Below are positions 34,188 to 40,650 of a stretch of DNA of 40,650 bases, piece after piece. Every line of letters starts with the position of its first letter. The first letter of the stretch is position 1. This DNA is from Fibrobacter sp. (GTDB lineage Bacteria; Fibrobacterota; Fibrobacteria; Fibrobacterales; Fibrobacteraceae). The stretch lies in assembly GCA_024398815.1 (NCBI GenBank), contig JAKSIL010000023.1, forward strand, positions 1 through 40,650, read 5' to 3'. The notes under the pieces are model-generated. The model was not told the DNA's origin and did not search any database. It saw only the letters and a list, made by a program, of their open reading frames with translations. The position numbers were made by a program, and so were the translations under genes.

Positions 34188-35774
34188 ATGAAAAATACCG
34201 TTCTCTCCACCTGTTCCATGCGCGACCTTGATGCGCAAGCCAAGCAAAACGACCTAGAAAAAGGCTACGCCCTGATGAAGCAGGCGGGTTCAGCCCTGTT
34301 CCGATTGGTCACGGCAAAGCCACAGACGAACGTCGCGGTTTTTATAGGGGGCGGGAACAATGGTGGCGACGGCCTGGTGCTTGCGCGACTTTTGCAGCAA
34401 GCGGGAATTCCGTTCAATGTTTATTCGCTTGCGCCTGTCGAAAAACTCAAGAACGAAGCCAAAATGGCTCTGGACGATTTTTTGAGCGAGCGCGGAAAAA
34501 TTGTCTATGTCGGAGAAAGCGAGAAAATTTTTGCGGCAAAACCGAACTTCAGCGTCGTAGTGGATTGCATGCTCGGGAACGGAGCCCAAGGAGAACTGCG
34601 CCCCGCCTTTGCCGCCGCGGTCCGCGAAATCAACAGTTGGAACATCCCCGTTATCGCGGCCGACGCCCCCACCGGTTACGACAGCGCGGAACACGGGCGT
34701 CGTGAACCCTGCATCGTCGCAAACGAAACGATGCTGTTCGGGTTCCCGCGGCTCGATGCCTACACGAGCGAAGGTGGCCCTGTATTCGGCAATGTGACAG
34801 TTGCGAACCTCGACTACCCCGAAGATTTGGTCGCGAAGTTCGACGAGGGAATTTATACAGCCAACGAAAGCAACATTCCGCAAATGCTCCCGAAGCGCAA
34901 CGAATGGGGCGAAAAACGCGACCAAGGATGCGCCATGATTGTCGCAGGCTCCAAGGACATGCCGGGGGCTGCAGCACTCTGCACAAAGGCCGCCCTCCGC
35001 AGCGGCACGGGCCTCGTGACACTCGCGAGCCCCGACGCCGTAATGCCCATTTTGCAATCGAAACTGACGGAGCCCGTATTTTGCAGTCTTTGCGACATGG
35101 ACGGCCAAGACTGCGATTCCGTGGACGACCGGGCGGCGACTTTCGCCCCCGCCCACATTCCGCAAGTTCTAGCGGCACTCCGCCACAACCAGGCGCTCGC
35201 CATAGGCCCGGGCCTCGGCTCAAACGAATGCACGCAAACCGCTGTTTTGGAATTGCTCGGCAAAGTACAATGCCCAACCGTCATCGACGCCGACGCCCTG
35301 AACGCCATCGCCACGCTGAACAAGACCGTTGCAAGCGCAACTTCTGGCGCCTACTCGTTCTTGAAGAGCATCAAAACCGCCGCCGTGCTCACGCCGCACA
35401 AGCGCGAATTCGAAAGGCTCTTTGGCAGCCTCCCCGAAAAGGAAACCGACATTCCAAACCACCTTCGCAAACTCGCCAAGGAAACCCGCAAGACCATCTT
35501 GCTGAAGGGCGCACCCACGTACATCGCCTTTGACGACGGACGCGTTTACGTTCTGCCGGTCTCCAACTCCGGCATGGCGAAGGGCGGTTCCGGCGACGTT
35601 CTCACGGGGATCATCGTAGCCTTGCTTGCGCAGGGAATGGGAACGAACGAAGCCGCGCTTCTCGGAGCCCTGTTGCATCAAAAAGCGGGCGAATGCGCCC
35701 GTCGCGATTTAGGGAGTTTTTCGATGCTTCCGAGCGACGTCATCCGCAGGCTTCCGGAAGCATTCAAAATTTAA
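34188..35774 (+). CDS. nnr: Bifunctional NAD(P)HX epimerase / ADP-dependent NAD(P)HX dehydratase
   Basis: Metabolite-repair enzyme of 528 residues that restores hydrated NADH and NADPH. The N-terminal epimerase domain (about 1-215, YjeF_N type) has GGGNNGGDGLVLARLL and the DCMLGNGAQGELR segment. The C-terminal dehydratase domain (about 225-528, ribokinase-like) has IVAGSKDMPGAAAL, AIGPGLGSN, VIDADALNA, LTPHKREFERL and the nucleotide-binding KGGSGDVLTGI. Both halves look complete. The ATG at 34188 matches the family N-terminus; an in-frame start 113 codons upstream would run through the divergent Nudix gene. No clear SD is seen. The stop overlaps the stop of the convergent SIMPL gene within TTAA. 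Confidence 0.94.
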   Translation: MKNTVLSTCSMRDLDAQAKQNDLEKGYALMKQAGSALFRLVTAKPQTNVAVFIGGGNNGGDGLVLARLLQQAGIPFNVYSLAPVEKLKNEAKMALDDFLSERGKIVYVGESEKIFAAKPNFSVVVDCMLGNGAQGELRPAFAAAVREINSWNIPVIAADAPTGYDSAEHGRREPCIVANETMLFGFPRLDAYTSEGGPVFGNVTVANLDYPEDLVAKFDEGIYTANESNIPQMLPKRNEWGEKRDQGCAMIVAGSKDMPGAAALCTKAALRSGTGLVTLASPDAVMPILQSKLTEPVFCSLCDMDGQDCDSVDDRAATFAPAHIPQVLAALRHNQALAIGPGLGSNECTQTAVLELLGKVQCPTVIDADALNAIATLNKTVASATSGAYSFLKSIKTAAVLTPHKREFERLFGSLPEKETDIPNHLRKLAKETRKTILLKGAPTYIAFDDGRVYVLPVSNSGMAKGGSGDVLTGIIVALLAQGMGTNEAALLGALLHQKAGECARRDLGSFSMLPSDVIRRLPEAFKI

Positions 35775-36472
35775 TCTTCCAAGAAATACTGGACATTTGT
35801 CACTACGCGAATCTTCTTGATGTACGGAGTGTTTTCATCGCGGTCTTCGATGGAGAACATGCCCTGGGTCGCAGTCTTGATTTTCCCAAGACGGCTGTGG
35901 GAATCCTTTGCAAACTTTTCAGCGGCGGCATGCGCATTCTGCGTAGCCTCCTCTATCATGGCGGGCTTCACCTGGTTAAGGGCATTGAAACTGTACACCT
36001 TGTGGTAGCGATAATCGTTGTCGGTAAAGGCAAGTCCCTGTTTCAAAAGTTCGTTTTGTTTAGCCATGATTTCACGGACAAGTGAAACGTTGGACGAAGC
36101 AACCGTCATTACAACCGTTGCACTATAACGAGCCGTATGTTTGCGAGAATCGTAAACTTCGCCATCCGTATCCAAGATATCGGGCGAAGAATAAGATATT
36201 TCCTCCTTCTTGATTCCATTGTCCAAAAGGAATTTTTCAAGAATGGCAGACTTGGCCTGCACGGCCTCGTACAAGGAGCCAAGATCGTCGTTCAACTCCT
36301 TGTACACAATGGGCCAAATCACATAGTCTGCAGGGACCTCCCTTTCAGCAAGGCCTCGAACCAAAACTGCGCGATCCCTGTCTTTCACATGGGCTTGCGC
36401 CAAGAAAAAGAACATACCAAGGCCAAGAATTCCAAGAGCCAAAACAACAGCTTCTTTCAAACGAGATTGCAT
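35771..36472 (-). CDS. SIMPL-domain (DUF541) membrane-anchored protein
   Basis: Product of 233 residues. An uncleaved-looking hydrophobic N-terminal segment (about 8-27, VVLALGILGLGMFFFLAQA) is followed by a SIMPL domain: the early VLVRGLAEREVPADYVIW strand, alternating helices with NGIKKEEIS, and the C-terminal GMFSIEDRDENTPYIKKIRV...Y pattern. SIMPL proteins are periplasmic or surface proteins of poorly known role; some have been linked to oxidative stress or kinase signalling. AGAGG lies six bases before the ATG. It diverges from polA across a 64-base AT-rich gap and converges on nnr with overlapping stop codons. Confidence 0.85.
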   Translation of the reverse strand: MQSRLKEAVVLALGILGLGMFFFLAQAHVKDRDRAVLVRGLAEREVPADYVIWPIVYKELNDDLGSLYEAVQAKSAILEKFLLDNGIKKEEISYSSPDILDTDGEVYDSRKHTARYSATVVMTVASSNVSLVREIMAKQNELLKQGLAFTDNDYRYHKVYSFNALNQVKPAMIEEATQNAHAAAEKFAKDSHSRLGKIKTATQGMFSIEDRDENTPYIKKIRVVTNVQYFLED

Positions 36473-36536
36473 AGGTTACCTCTTTAATTTAAGTTACCCT
36501 TTTCCAGCAATATACAATATTTACTACATTCAGAGT

Positions 36537-39374
36537 ATGGCCGAAAAGACTTTAATACTGCTTGATTCCTACGCACTTGCGTTCCGCATGTTCTACGCTT
36601 ACAGTCAGAACCCGCTTGTAAACAGCAAGGGCGAAGACGTTTCCATGATGCACGGTTACTGGGGTGCGGTGCTGCGCATTCTCGCCAAGCACAAGCCGAC
36701 GCATTTCGCAATCGCCCGCGACGTTGCGCACACGAAGACTTTCCGCCACGAACTTTACCCGGACTACAAGGCGAATCGCGGCCCCATGCCCGAAGAAATG
36801 GCAGCACAGATGCCGCTCCTTGGCGAAAGCATGGAAGCAAGTGGCATTCCGCTTTTGTCGGAACCCGGCTACGAAGCTGACGACGTGATGGCAAGTACCG
36901 CCGAAGCCGCCGTGGCAGCAGGCTTTGACCATGTTCTGATTATCAGTAAAGACAAGGACATGAGTCAGATTGTTACAGATAAAATTCATCTATACCATAT
37001 TACCAAAGGCGCCGACGGCATTGACTTCGGCCCCGAACAGGTTCTTGAAAAATATGGTCTTCCGCCCGAAAAGATTCGCGATTATCTGGCCTTGATGGGA
37101 GACGCGAGCGATAATGTTCCCGGAGTTCCAAAGGTTGGTCCGAAAACCGCCATCCAGTTGCTGGAAGAATACGGCGACATGGACAACTTGTACGCAAACA
37201 TCGATAAGATTACCAAGAAAGGCTTGCACGACAACTTGGCGAACAACCGCGAAAAGGCTTTCCTCAGCCGCGAACTCGTCACGCTCCAGACAAAGCGCGC
37301 CTTCAGCGGCAACCTGGATGCACTCAAGTTCTGCGGAATCCATAGCGATACGCTTGCCGAAATTTTCAAGGATCACGAAATCAACAGCCTTTTACGCCTG
37401 CTGGAAACTGTTCCGAGCAAAACAGGATTTGTGGAAGGCGCTACGGCAGACAGCGCTAACGGCTGCGGTTGCGATGAAGAAGTCATCCGCGCCAGTTTCG
37501 CCACCGAAGAATTGCCGGAATACATTTGCATCGACACCGACGAAAAGTTCGAACAAATGAAGGCCGAATTTGACGCATCGGCCATTATCGGCCTTGACAC
37601 CGAAACGGACGGCCTTGACCCGATGCAATGCAACATCGTGGGATTGTGCCTCGCTGCGGAACACAAAAAAGGCTACTACATTCCGCTCAATCACACTGAC
37701 GACATCGGTTTCCCGTACCCGTGCAGCAAGGGCGGAAACTTTGGCTTTCAAAAAGTGCAAAAGTGGATTCTTGAATTTTGGGACAATTCCTGCGAAGTCT
37801 CTACCGACGGAAGCAAAAAACGCAGTTTCGTTTTCCATAACGCCAAATTCGACCTGCATGTTCTGGCACGCACATTTGGCCTTACGCAAAAGCAAATCGA
37901 CAACGCACAAATCATCGATACGCTCATCGCCGCATGGATGCTTACTCCGGGCCAGTCCGGGCTTGGGCTCGACAACCAGGTGATGCAACGCCTACAGCAC
38001 GAAATGATTCCTATCGAGAACCTGATTGGCCGCGGCAAAAGCCAAATCACCTTCAACCGCACGCCCATCAAGGATGCCACGGAATACGGCGCCGAAGATG
38101 CAGTCTACACGCTTCGCCTCTGGGAGCCTCTGCAAAAAGAACTCGCCAAAATGGATTACGAGCGTTTCTTCTTCAACCAGGAAATGCCGCTTTTAAAGGT
38201 TTTGTACCAGATGGAAGGCGTCGGGGCTTTTGTCGATACGAAGGTTCTCAAGGAACTCGAAATTGATTTGCAGCACCGCATCGAAAAACTGGAAAAAGAA
38301 ATCTGCGACATGGCAGGCGTTGAATTCAACATCGGAAGCCCGAAGCAACTGGGCGAAGTACTGTTCGATACGCTTGGCCTCCCCGAAATCAAAAAGCGCA
38401 GCACCGACGCCGCCGTCCTCGAGGAGCTCACGTTCAAGGCGCCACACCCCATCGTATTTGCAGTCATCGAGTACCGCGAACTCAAGAAAATGCAGAGCAC
38501 CTACGTATCGGTCCTCCCCACGCTGCAGAACCCGACGACAAAACGAATCCACACAAGCTTTATCCAGTGGGGAACTGCCACGGGCCGCCTTTCGAGCCGC
38601 GATCCGAACCTGCAGAACATTCCGGTGAGGAGCGACCTCGGCAAGAAAATCCGCGCAGCCTTCGTGCCGCAAGATCCGGAAAACGTGATTCTCGCCGTGG
38701 ACTACTCGCAAATTGAACTTCGCATGCTTGCGCACCTGAGCGGAGATTCTGCCCTCATCGAAAGTTACAAGGAAGGAATCGACATCCACGCCCGCACGGC
38801 CGCCGCCATTTACGGGGTCCCGCTCGAAGAAGTCACAAGCGATATGCGTAGGGACGCAAAAGTCGTGAACTTCGGCGTGCTCTACGGCATGACCGCCTTC
38901 CGCTTAAGCCGCGACTTGAAAATCCCTATGGCCCAGGCAAAGGACTTCATCACGGGCTACTTCGACATGTACCAAGGCGTGCAGGAATTCATCGAAGTAA
39001 CAAAGCAAGAGGCCCACAAGAACGGCTACGTGGAAACGCTCAGCGGCCGCCGCCGCTACATTGCAGGCATCGATAGTTCCGACCGTATGGAATCGCAAAT
39101 GGCAGAGCGCATGGCCGTGAACACCCCCGTGCAAGGGAGCGCCGCGGACCTCATCAAGATTGCCATGATTCGCATCCAGAAGCGCATCAACGAAGAACAG
39201 CTCCCGCTCAAGATGATGCTCCAGGTGCACGACGAACTCGTGTTCGAATGCCCCCGCGACCGCGTAGATGAACTTTCCGCCATGGTAAAATCCGAAATGG
39301 AAGGCGCCATGGAGCTCAAAGTCCCGCTCGTCGCCAGTGTCGGCTTCGGCAAGGACTGGCTCGAAGCACACTAG
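36537..39374 (+). CDS. polA: DNA polymerase I
   Basis: Repair and Okazaki-fragment polymerase of 945 residues with all three domains. The 5'-3' exonuclease (about 1-300) has DSYALAFRMFYA, YKANRGPMPEEM and the metal-site segments GYEADDVMAS and GDASDNVPGVPKVGPKTA. The 3'-5' proofreading domain (about 335-540) is intact: DTETDG (Exo I), NAKFDLH (Exo II) and YGAEDAVYT (Exo III). The polymerase domain (about 560-945) has RLSSRDPNLQNIP, VDYSQIELR (motif A), RRDAKVVNFGVLYG (motif B) and QVHDELVFE (motif C). Length is close to E. coli Pol I. No SD is evident before the ATG. A weak terminator follows the stop, and the GH5 cellulase gene comes next. Confidence 0.96.
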   Translation: MAEKTLILLDSYALAFRMFYAYSQNPLVNSKGEDVSMMHGYWGAVLRILAKHKPTHFAIARDVAHTKTFRHELYPDYKANRGPMPEEMAAQMPLLGESMEASGIPLLSEPGYEADDVMASTAEAAVAAGFDHVLIISKDKDMSQIVTDKIHLYHITKGADGIDFGPEQVLEKYGLPPEKIRDYLALMGDASDNVPGVPKVGPKTAIQLLEEYGDMDNLYANIDKITKKGLHDNLANNREKAFLSRELVTLQTKRAFSGNLDALKFCGIHSDTLAEIFKDHEINSLLRLLETVPSKTGFVEGATADSANGCGCDEEVIRASFATEELPEYICIDTDEKFEQMKAEFDASAIIGLDTETDGLDPMQCNIVGLCLAAEHKKGYYIPLNHTDDIGFPYPCSKGGNFGFQKVQKWILEFWDNSCEVSTDGSKKRSFVFHNAKFDLHVLARTFGLTQKQIDNAQIIDTLIAAWMLTPGQSGLGLDNQVMQRLQHEMIPIENLIGRGKSQITFNRTPIKDATEYGAEDAVYTLRLWEPLQKELAKMDYERFFFNQEMPLLKVLYQMEGVGAFVDTKVLKELEIDLQHRIEKLEKEICDMAGVEFNIGSPKQLGEVLFDTLGLPEIKKRSTDAAVLEELTFKAPHPIVFAVIEYRELKKMQSTYVSVLPTLQNPTTKRIHTSFIQWGTATGRLSSRDPNLQNIPVRSDLGKKIRAAFVPQDPENVILAVDYSQIELRMLAHLSGDSALIESYKEGIDIHARTAAAIYGVPLEEVTSDMRRDAKVVNFGVLYGMTAFRLSRDLKIPMAQAKDFITGYFDMYQGVQEFIEVTKQEAHKNGYVETLSGRRRYIAGIDSSDRMESQMAERMAVNTPVQGSAADLIKIAMIRIQKRINEEQLPLKMMLQVHDELVFECPRDRVDELSAMVKSEMEGAMELKVPLVASVGFGKDWLEAH

Positions 39375-39380
39375 TCCGTC

Positions 39381-39404
39381 ACGCCCCTCAAAATTGGCGT
39401 TTTT
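39381..39404 (+). terminator. Weak candidate terminator after polA
   Basis: ACGCC (39381-39385) pairs with GGCGT (39396-39400) across a ten-base loop, and five T (39400-39404) follow. The stem is short, so termination may be partial. Confidence 0.4.
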
Positions 39405-39465
39405 GCTTAAATTTCGCCACTTTGTAAATTTTCAAGAAAAATTTTCCTTTTCGAAAATTTCTGTT

Positions 39466-39473
39466 TATATTTG
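39466..39473 (+). promoter_or_regulatory. TAnnTTTG promoter box of the GH5 cellulase gene
   Basis: TATATTTG fits the Bacteroidota -7 element. The predicted transcript start is a few bases downstream (about 39478-39480), just ahead of the base-pairing elements of the leader. TTTGTAAAT within it also occurs about 50 bases upstream (39421). No -33 element was recognised. Confidence 0.45.
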
Positions 39474-39484
39474 TAAATGGATGT

Positions 39485-39540
39485 TAGGACCTTCGAGTAG
39501 ACCTCGAAGGGATGTTTGGAACGCATACCCAAAGGTCCTA
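39485..39540 (+). promoter_or_regulatory. Structured leader of the GH5 cellulase with two exclusive pairings
   Basis: Pairing 1: CCTTCGAG (39490-39497) with CTCGAAGG (39503-39510), a perfect 8-bp hairpin with a TAGAC loop. Pairing 2: TAGGACCTT (39485-39493) with AAGGTCCTA (39532-39540), a perfect 9-bp helix that covers the SD AAAGG (39531-39535) six bases before the ATG. Bases 39490-39493 belong to both, so they cannot coexist. This is the layout of a translational on/off switch. As an alternative, pairing 1 may be a DNA palindrome bound by a regulator near the transcript start. Confidence 0.55.
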
Positions 39541-39541
39541 T

Positions 39542-40650
39542 ATGCAACAAAAACGCGAGAACACATCCGTACGCACAACTGCCGCAGGCATCGTCTGTGC
39601 GCTACTTCTCTCCGCAGCCACAAGCTTCGCGGCAACCCTCCCCACAGCTAAGGAAGTCCAGGCCAAGATGGGCCTCGGTTTCAATATCGGCAATTCCATG
39701 GAAGTGCCGAACAATCCGACTGCATGGGGAAACCCCTTCCCGACACAGGACCTGATGGATTCCATCAAGGCGGCAGGCTTCAGCACAGTTCGCATTCCGT
39801 GCGCCTGGGATAGCCACGCTCCAAACGGAGTCATCACCGACACTTGGCTCGATTCCGTCAAGACGGTCGTCGATTACGCCATGCGTGCAGGCCTCTACGC
39901 GGTCTTGAACATCCATCACGAAGGCGAAGGCGGATGGTTCCAGACGCACATCGGCACAAGCGTCGACCAGGGCGTCAATACGAAACTCAAGAACTACTGG
40001 ACGCAAATTGCGAACAAGTTCAAGGATTACAACGAACGCCTGCTTTTCGCCGGAGCCAACGAACCCGGCTCCAACGTGGGCGACCAAAGCATGACGCAGC
40101 AGCACGTGAACACCTTGATGAGCTACTACCAGACATTCGTCGACGCAGTCCGCGCTACAGGCGGCAACAACGAAACACGCACGCTTGTCATTCAAGGCCC
40201 GAACACGAACATCGACAACTCCGTTAAATTTGTCACAACGAACTTGATGCCCAAGGACAAAGCCACGGGCTACATCATGTTCGAAGTCCACTACTACGAT
40301 CCGTACCAGTACACGCTCATGTACGAAGAACAGGACTGGGGCGCAGGCGAAGCGATTATTCCGCAGTATTTTTACGGAGCAAGCTATCAGGGTTCCGACC
40401 CCAAGCGTAACGCCGGTTACAACGCCTGGGCAAAATCCGTTGACGATACTTACTCCAACGGAGCGCACACGAAAGAGCAATTCGCCAAGATGAAGACGAA
40501 CTTCGTCGACAAGGGATACCCCGTCATCGTCGGCGAATTCGGCGCCAATATCCGTACTCCCGATTTAAGCGGCAGCGATCTGGACAAGCATAAGCAAGGC
40601 CGCATCCAGTGGCACAAGGATGTCGCCCAGGCAGCAAAGAGCAACGGCAT
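39542..40650 (+). CDS. Secreted family 5 glycoside hydrolase (cellulase), 3' end outside the window
   Basis: The first 369 codons are visible and the frame stays open to the window edge. A signal peptide (1 to about 30, AGIVCALLLSAATSFAA) precedes a GH5 catalytic domain that begins near residue 36: MGLGFNIGNSMEV, TAWGNP, GFSTVRIPCAW and VLNIHHEGEGGW. The acid/base is Glu174 (FAGANEPG) and the nucleophile Glu332 (VIVGEFGAN), both intact. The motif pattern is like GH5 subfamily 4 endoglucanases, which cleave cellulose or xyloglucan; the subfamily is inferred. The ATG at 39542 is preferred for its AAAGG SD at six bases. An in-frame ATG at 39512 would add ten residues but has an SD abutting it. 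The gene has its own promoter-like box and an unusual leader. Any CBM or C-terminal tail lies beyond the window. Confidence 0.93.
   Translation, partial: MQQKRENTSVRTTAAGIVCALLLSAATSFAATLPTAKEVQAKMGLGFNIGNSMEVPNNPTAWGNPFPTQDLMDSIKAAGFSTVRIPCAWDSHAPNGVITDTWLDSVKTVVDYAMRAGLYAVLNIHHEGEGGWFQTHIGTSVDQGVNTKLKNYWTQIANKFKDYNERLLFAGANEPGSNVGDQSMTQQHVNTLMSYYQTFVDAVRATGGNNETRTLVIQGPNTNIDNSVKFVTTNLMPKDKATGYIMFEVHYYDPYQYTLMYEEQDWGAGEAIIPQYFYGASYQGSDPKRNAGYNAWAKSVDDTYSNGAHTKEQFAKMKTNFVDKGYPVIVGEFGANIRTPDLSGSDLDKHKQGRIQWHKDVAQAAKSNG

Noticed and set aside
39512..39544. Alternative GH5 start at 39512
   Set aside because: In frame, but its AAGGG directly abuts the ATG; the ATG at 39542 has properly spaced AAAGG and a more standard signal peptide. 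Kept as a possibility in the gene entry.

Overview
The window looks like chromosome of a fibre-degrading Fibrobacter-type bacterium (Fibrobacterota). The grounds are two tandem, very long secreted family 9 glycoside hydrolases with many accessory domains and no dockerins, a family 5 cellulase, lipoproteins with Ser/Gly-rich linkers, outer-membrane barrels, and AT-rich gene-free gaps between moderately GC-rich genes. The genus is inferred from protein character, not from a marker gene. No rRNA, tRNA, CRISPR array, insertion sequence or phage gene was seen.

Left edge (1-2760): the first codons of a leftward gene, an Ala/Pro-rich tandem-repeat protein with a signal peptide and a C-terminal membrane anchor, a repeat-rich gene-free stretch (1101-1536) with two terminators and two long inverted repeats, and a leftward lipoprotein with PKD-like domains.

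Centre (2876-27630): an unbroken run of rightward genes with gaps of at most 29 bp. It opens with the two giant GH9 enzymes (2203 and 1948 residues). A signalling cassette follows directly: a 7TM/PAS histidine kinase, a stand-alone receiver, and an NtrC-type sigma-54 activator whose own receiver has Glu in place of the phosphorylated Asp. Next come housekeeping and envelope genes: an RsuA/RluB-type pseudouridine synthase, an ApaH-like phosphoesterase, quinolinate synthase (nadA), two barrel proteins, a CstA-family transporter and a RecD2-type helicase. The cassette next to the GH9 pair is the best candidate here for a little-described regulatory system tied to cellulose degradation.

Right part (27777-36472): a lipoprotein, phosphoglycerate mutase gpmI, then a leftward group with a Nudix hydrolase and a c-di-GMP signalling protein. 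That protein is split at a run of eight A/T between its 7TM-PAS sensor and its GGDEF/HD-GYP/PAS/GGDEF output. The NAD(P)HX repair enzyme Nnr (rightward) and a SIMPL-domain protein (leftward) converge with overlapping stop codons.

Right edge (36537-40650): DNA polymerase I, then a GH5 cellulase that runs off the window. The GH5 leader holds two mutually exclusive pairings, one of which covers its ribosome binding site. Boxes of the form TAnnTTTG, the known Bacteroidota -7 promoter element, occur upstream of at least four genes. In two of these the box lies so close to an SD-less ATG that leaderless mRNAs are likely.
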